Shown in pieces: positions 37,666 to 39,876 of a DNA stretch of 39,876 nucleotides. Both the position numbers and the translations under genes were made by a program. Positions within the stretch are counted from its first letter, which is position 1, and each line of letters opens with the position of its first letter. The DNA lies in assembly GCA_026399095.1 (NCBI GenBank), contig JAPLRP010000079.1:1-39876 (forward strand), written 5' to 3'. The DNA is from Methylococcales bacterium. Its GTDB lineage: Bacteria; Pseudomonadota; Gammaproteobacteria; Methylococcales; Methylomonadaceae. Under the pieces are notes generated by a model. The model searched no databases and was not told the origin of the DNA. It saw only the letters and a program-made list of their open reading frames with translations.

Positions 37666-37876
37666 TTTACGCAGCTATTTAAAACAACAACGTCGAGTCG
37701 CTTTAGCAGATTTAGTCAGCCACTTTAAAATGGATGCTGATGCCTTGCGTGGTATGCTCGGTAAATGGATAAGTAAAGGCAATGTTCGTAAATTGTCACG
37801 GGAAAATTCCTGTGGAACAAGCTGTTGTAAATGTGATCCTGCTTTAATAGAACTTTATGAATGGATAGATAAGTAA
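37652..37876 (+). CDS. feoC: FeoC-type [Fe-S]-dependent regulator
   Basis: 74 residues. The winged-helix N-terminus MILSDLRSYLKQQRRVALAD is followed by the cysteine cluster CGTSCCKCDP, the likely Fe-S site. The start GTG at 37652 has a strong CAGGAG 8 bases upstream, inside the feoB end. The longer in-frame GTG at 37610 lacks such a site. FeoC binds FeoB and in Klebsiella protects it from FtsH. Confidence 0.9.
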   Translation: MILSDLRSYLKQQRRVALADLVSHFKMDADALRGMLGKWISKGNVRKLSRENSCGTSCCKCDPALIELYEWIDK

Positions 37877-37975
37877 TTGATAAGCAGACTTTAATTTAGC
37901 TAAAGGAATGCAAAAAACAAACAAATAGTAAAACCTCAGCGTGTCATAATGCGCTTTATGGTAGAATTATAAAAT

Positions 37976-38052
37976 GCCCCGATAGCTCAGCAGGATAGAG
38001 CGGTCCCCTCCTAAGGGACAGGTCGGTGGTTCGAATCCACTTTGGGGCACCA
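37976..38052 (+). tRNA. tRNA-Arg (anticodon CCT)
   Basis: A full cloverleaf. Acceptor stem GCCCCGA with TTGGGGC, D-arm GCTCAG, anticodon stem GTCCC/GGGAC with anticodon CCT at 38010-38012, T-arm GGTTCGAATCC, and encoded CCA at 38050-38052. It reads AGG codons. tRNA-Arg(CCT) genes are frequent integration sites for tyrosine recombinases, and accessory DNA begins directly after it here. Confidence 0.97.
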
Positions 38053-38509
38053 ATAAAATCAGTGACTTACGTTAAAATAGAGCCTTTTTATTAGCCTAAA
38101 AATTATCTGCGTTGCACTCACGTTGCAATTAAAAATAAAAAACCATAACACACTGCAACACTTGCAAACAATTCAGGCATAAAAAAGTGCTTTGGCAGCG
38201 ACTCTCTGAGTAGCACTGGCAAGGCAGTATTTTACAAATCAAAAAAAAGGGTGGGTTAAAATATTGCCTGTTTCTTGCCATATAGACCTCGCACCTGTCA
38301 TCAAGCCCATTACCTGAGCTTTGTCTTTATAGATTAATCTAACCCCAAAATGTCATGTTTTGAAGAAACACATGTCAAGCGCGAAACTGTAATAAAGTCA
38401 TGCATGATTTAAGCCCGGCTTAGAGAAATAAAATCAATCTGCAAGGCTGTTTGGTTTTATGCCGATAGCATTCTGTACCCATCAAATCCCTAGTTTTAAT
38501 TAATGAGGC
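38053..38509. other. Gene-poor stretch after tRNA-Arg
   Basis: No convincing ORF. GTTGCA occurs at 38111-38116 and 38122-38127, and its complement TGCAAC at 38154-38159 with a further TGCAA at about 38163. They form imperfect inverted pairs close to the tRNA 3' end. No integrase gene or second copy of the tRNA end is in the window. Confidence 0.45.
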
Positions 38510-38538
38510 TTGATTAAGGCTTTGTCTATACTTATGAT
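38510..38538 (+). promoter_or_regulatory. Sigma70-like promoter of the TA module
   Basis: TTGATT (38510-38515), a 17-base spacer, TATGAT (38533-38538). The predicted start is near 38545, at the first unit of the 7-base repeat, which suggests autoregulation. Confidence 0.6.
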
Positions 38539-38543
38539 ATAGT

Positions 38544-38570
38544 ACGTTATACGTTATACGTTATACGTAT
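38544..38570 (+). repeat. 7-base tandem repeat, probable TA operator
   Basis: ACGTTAT is repeated three times (38544-38564), followed by a truncated ACGTAT. The array spans the predicted transcription start and ends about 20 bases before the antitoxin ATG, the place expected for antitoxin binding. Confidence 0.65.
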
Positions 38571-38589
38571 AGAGTATTGAGAGATTACA

Positions 38590-38820
38590 ATGCACAAAAA
38601 AATGACAATTACCTTGGATGAAGCCGTTTACGACGGGCTTTATAGAACCATTGGCAAGCGCAAAATGAGTCAGTTTATTGAAGACTTGTTACGACCCCAT
38701 GTGCTAGATACTTCTCTTGATGCCGGTTATAAGGCCATGGCTGCTGACCAAGATCGAGAAAGTGAGGCTATGGAATGGGTTAACGCACTTGCCGGAGACA
38801 TGGAAAATGAAGCGAGGTGA
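38590..38820 (+). CDS. Ribbon-helix-helix antitoxin (MazE/CopG-like)
   Basis: 76 residues. The N-terminal RHH pattern MTITLDEAVYDGLYRTIG and KMSQFIEDLLRPHV is the DNA-binding dimer fold. The acidic C-terminus (MAADQDRESEAMEW, then NALAGDMENEA) probably wraps the toxin. GAGAG precedes the ATG. It overlaps the mazF-like gene by 14 bases, the usual TA arrangement. The promoter and tandem-repeat operator lie directly upstream. Confidence 0.85.
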   Translation: MHKKMTITLDEAVYDGLYRTIGKRKMSQFIEDLLRPHVLDTSLDAGYKAMAADQDRESEAMEWVNALAGDMENEAR

Positions 38821-39133
38821 AGTCTGGTTGGTAGAGTTTGATCCTTCAGTAGGCAGTGAAATTCGTAAAAAACGCCCCGCTGTTATTGTCAGTAATGATT
38901 CGGCTAACCGTAATTTATTGCGGGTTGTTGTTATACCGTTAAGCACTAATACCAGTCGTGTTTACCCCGGTGAATCGCTGGTTACGCTCGAAGGTAAACA
39001 AGGCAAAGCCATGGCTGATCAAATCATGGCGGCGGATAAAATACGTTTAAAAATCTAAATCGGCACTCTGTCCAAGGCTGATATGCTAGGGGTTGAGCAA
39101 GCTATTTTGGTTCATTTAGGCCTGCCAAAATAG
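38807..39133 (+). pseudogene. MazF/PemK-type toxin with premature stop
   Basis: It starts MKRGEVWLVEFDPSVGSEIR, then RKKRPAVIVSND and RVVVIPLST, the MazF endoribonuclease core. A TAA at 39056-39058 stops it after 83 residues. The same frame continues IGTLSKADMLGVEQAILVHL to a TAG at 39131-39133, which is the normal C-terminal helix of a 108-residue MazF. A Gln codon CAA changed to TAA explains the break. The conserved Ser in ADKSRLK is Ile here. Truncation probably inactivates the toxin while the antitoxin remains intact. Confidence 0.8.
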
Positions 39134-39731
39134 AAGCGTGGTTATTTATATTACCTGTATACAATGTCGGGCAAAAAAAGTGCTGCTCGACCTACAGGAC
39201 TAACCAATCAAATTTAGAATTTAATGGTGGTTATAGGTATTTATACGTATTGTTTTTTTAGTTTGAAGTGGTTATAGTTTTTTAAAAGTTGAATGAAACG
39301 TGCTCTCTATGATGAGCGCCAAGTGTTGAAAGTTGTCAAATACATGTTTTCAAGTACAGTCTTACCAACACAATTAAGTACTCTGAAGGCAAGGGGCTTA
39401 AAAGCTTTAAGGGGACGTAATCGTAGAAGGTAACACGTTATTTATAAGATGCGGCGGACATTTGAGGTTTGACAAAATACCCCGTCGTTTTACATAAACA
39501 ATATATTGAATATCCGAAAGATAAATTCGCTTAGGTGTATGTGCCAAAGTAGAAATCTTCGATTATTCATTGATGTTGAGGACATGCTAAGTGGATTAAG
39601 TCACTTAGCAAAGCTTTTTCTCATACACCCTACCTGATTAAACGGTTGTGAATAGTGGCATTTTGATATGTGCAGGAACTCACGGTTTATATATGACTAG
39701 TTTACCAGAAAGCACCGTAAAGCCCCGTCGT
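39134..39731. other. Gene-poor stretch with IS605-type end signals
   Basis: No protein family is recognised. A 46-codon basic ORF (39293-39433) lacks a ribosome-binding sequence and is not called. CCCCGTCGTT occurs at 39480-39489 and again within the end hairpin at 39723-39732. A strong hairpin lies at 39586-39609. Confidence 0.5.
39586..39618 (+). terminator. Terminator-like hairpin
   Basis: GCTAAGTG (39586-39593) and CACTTAGC (39602-39609) pair perfectly around an 8-base loop, with a TTTTT run starting 5 bases later. It has no obvious upstream gene to end. Confidence 0.5.
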
Positions 39732-39747
39732 TCATGGCGGGGATGTA
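39723..39747 (+). mobile_element. IS200/IS605-type right-end hairpin, solo
   Basis: CCCCGTC (39723-39729) pairs with GGCGGGG (39736-39742) around GTTCAT, followed by ATGTAAG. The form is the same as the right end at 216-246: a CCGTC/GGCGG core with one T-G pair and ATGT downstream. No tnpB is visible upstream, so this is a relic or a non-autonomous copy. Confidence 0.5.
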
Positions 39748-39876
39748 AGGTGTGATCTTGATCTTAAATACTCATCATACATCAGATCAATTAATCTGGT
39801 AATGGGCATATCCATTTCAACAGCAAGTAGTTTTATTTTTTTATAGGTGTCCGTTTTGATTCTGACGGCTTTGTAA
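39732..39876 (-). CDS. Partial ribbon-helix-helix-like protein running off the window
   Basis: The visible part reads YKAVRIKTDTYKKIKLLAVE, then MDMPITRLIDLMYDEYLRS, a probable RHH/CopG-type DNA-binding fold of the kind seen in antitoxins and plasmid regulators. The frame ends HLTSPP at a TGA (39734-39732) lying inside the IS605-type end hairpin, so the last residues may be supplied by the mobile element. The start is beyond 39876. The function is not determined. Confidence 0.55.
   Translation of the reverse strand, partial: YKAVRIKTDTYKKIKLLAVEMDMPITRLIDLMYDEYLRSRSHLTSPP

Noticed and set aside
38111-38170. GTTGCA copies as a CRISPR-like array
   Set aside because: Repeats are only 6 bases, irregularly spaced and in both orientations; no spacer pattern and no cas genes.
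39293-39433. 46-residue basic ORF starting MKRALYDERQ
   Set aside because: No ribosome-binding sequence, no recognised family, and located in eroded DNA; a chance frame is more likely.

Overview
This window looks like a piece of gammaproteobacterial chromosome. By eye it is AT-leaning (roughly 40% GC). The gene order matches conserved gammaproteobacterial blocks: hfq-hflX-hflK-hflC-hisZ-purA and gyrA-serC-pheA-hisC-tyrA/aroA-cmk-rpsA-ihfB. A histidine kinase that resembles MoxY, together with the general sequence character, makes a methanotroph or methylotroph relative (Methylococcales-like) plausible. That placement is inference.

Layout. Positions 1-1950 are a decayed accessory edge. They hold the 3' end of an IS200/IS605-type tnpB with its right-end hairpin, a small coiled-coil membrane protein, and two convergent toxin-antitoxin modules whose four genes are all broken. 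Positions 1950-8727 carry argH, a PrcB-like secreted protein, a secreted subtilisin and, divergently, gspA-gspB of type II secretion. Positions 8873-12998 carry an unknown membrane protein, a pirin, a nitroreductase and a MoxYX-like two-component system. Positions 13071-15067 carry heme A synthase (ctaA) and ygfZ on the minus strand, with a frameshifted ygfX remnant opposite. Positions 15742-22683 are the Hfq/HflX/HflKC/HisZ/PurA block plus a low-molecular-weight phosphatase. A dienelactone-hydrolase-like gene follows. Positions 23579-34655 are the gyrA to ihfB supra-operon. Positions 35093-37876 are a Fur-boxed feoABC ferrous iron operon. A tRNA-Arg(CCT) follows, and after it accessory DNA resumes: an RHH antitoxin, a mazF-like toxin gene with a nonsense codon, a gene-poor stretch, and a second IS605-type end hairpin next to a truncated RHH gene.

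How the genes fit together. The central 33 kb is housekeeping: aromatic amino acid and serine/histidine synthesis, DNA supercoiling and bending, translation, RNA chaperone and membrane protease control, and purine synthesis. The protease, PrcB and GspAB cluster suggests exoprotease export. Both edges share one signature: IS605-type right-end hairpins of the same design and eroded toxin-antitoxin modules. No clearly new multi-gene system was found. The most unusual signals are the fused scar between two dead TA modules, a structured intergenic segment upstream of feoA, the rpsA leader hairpin, and a possible non-autonomous IS605-derived element near the right edge.
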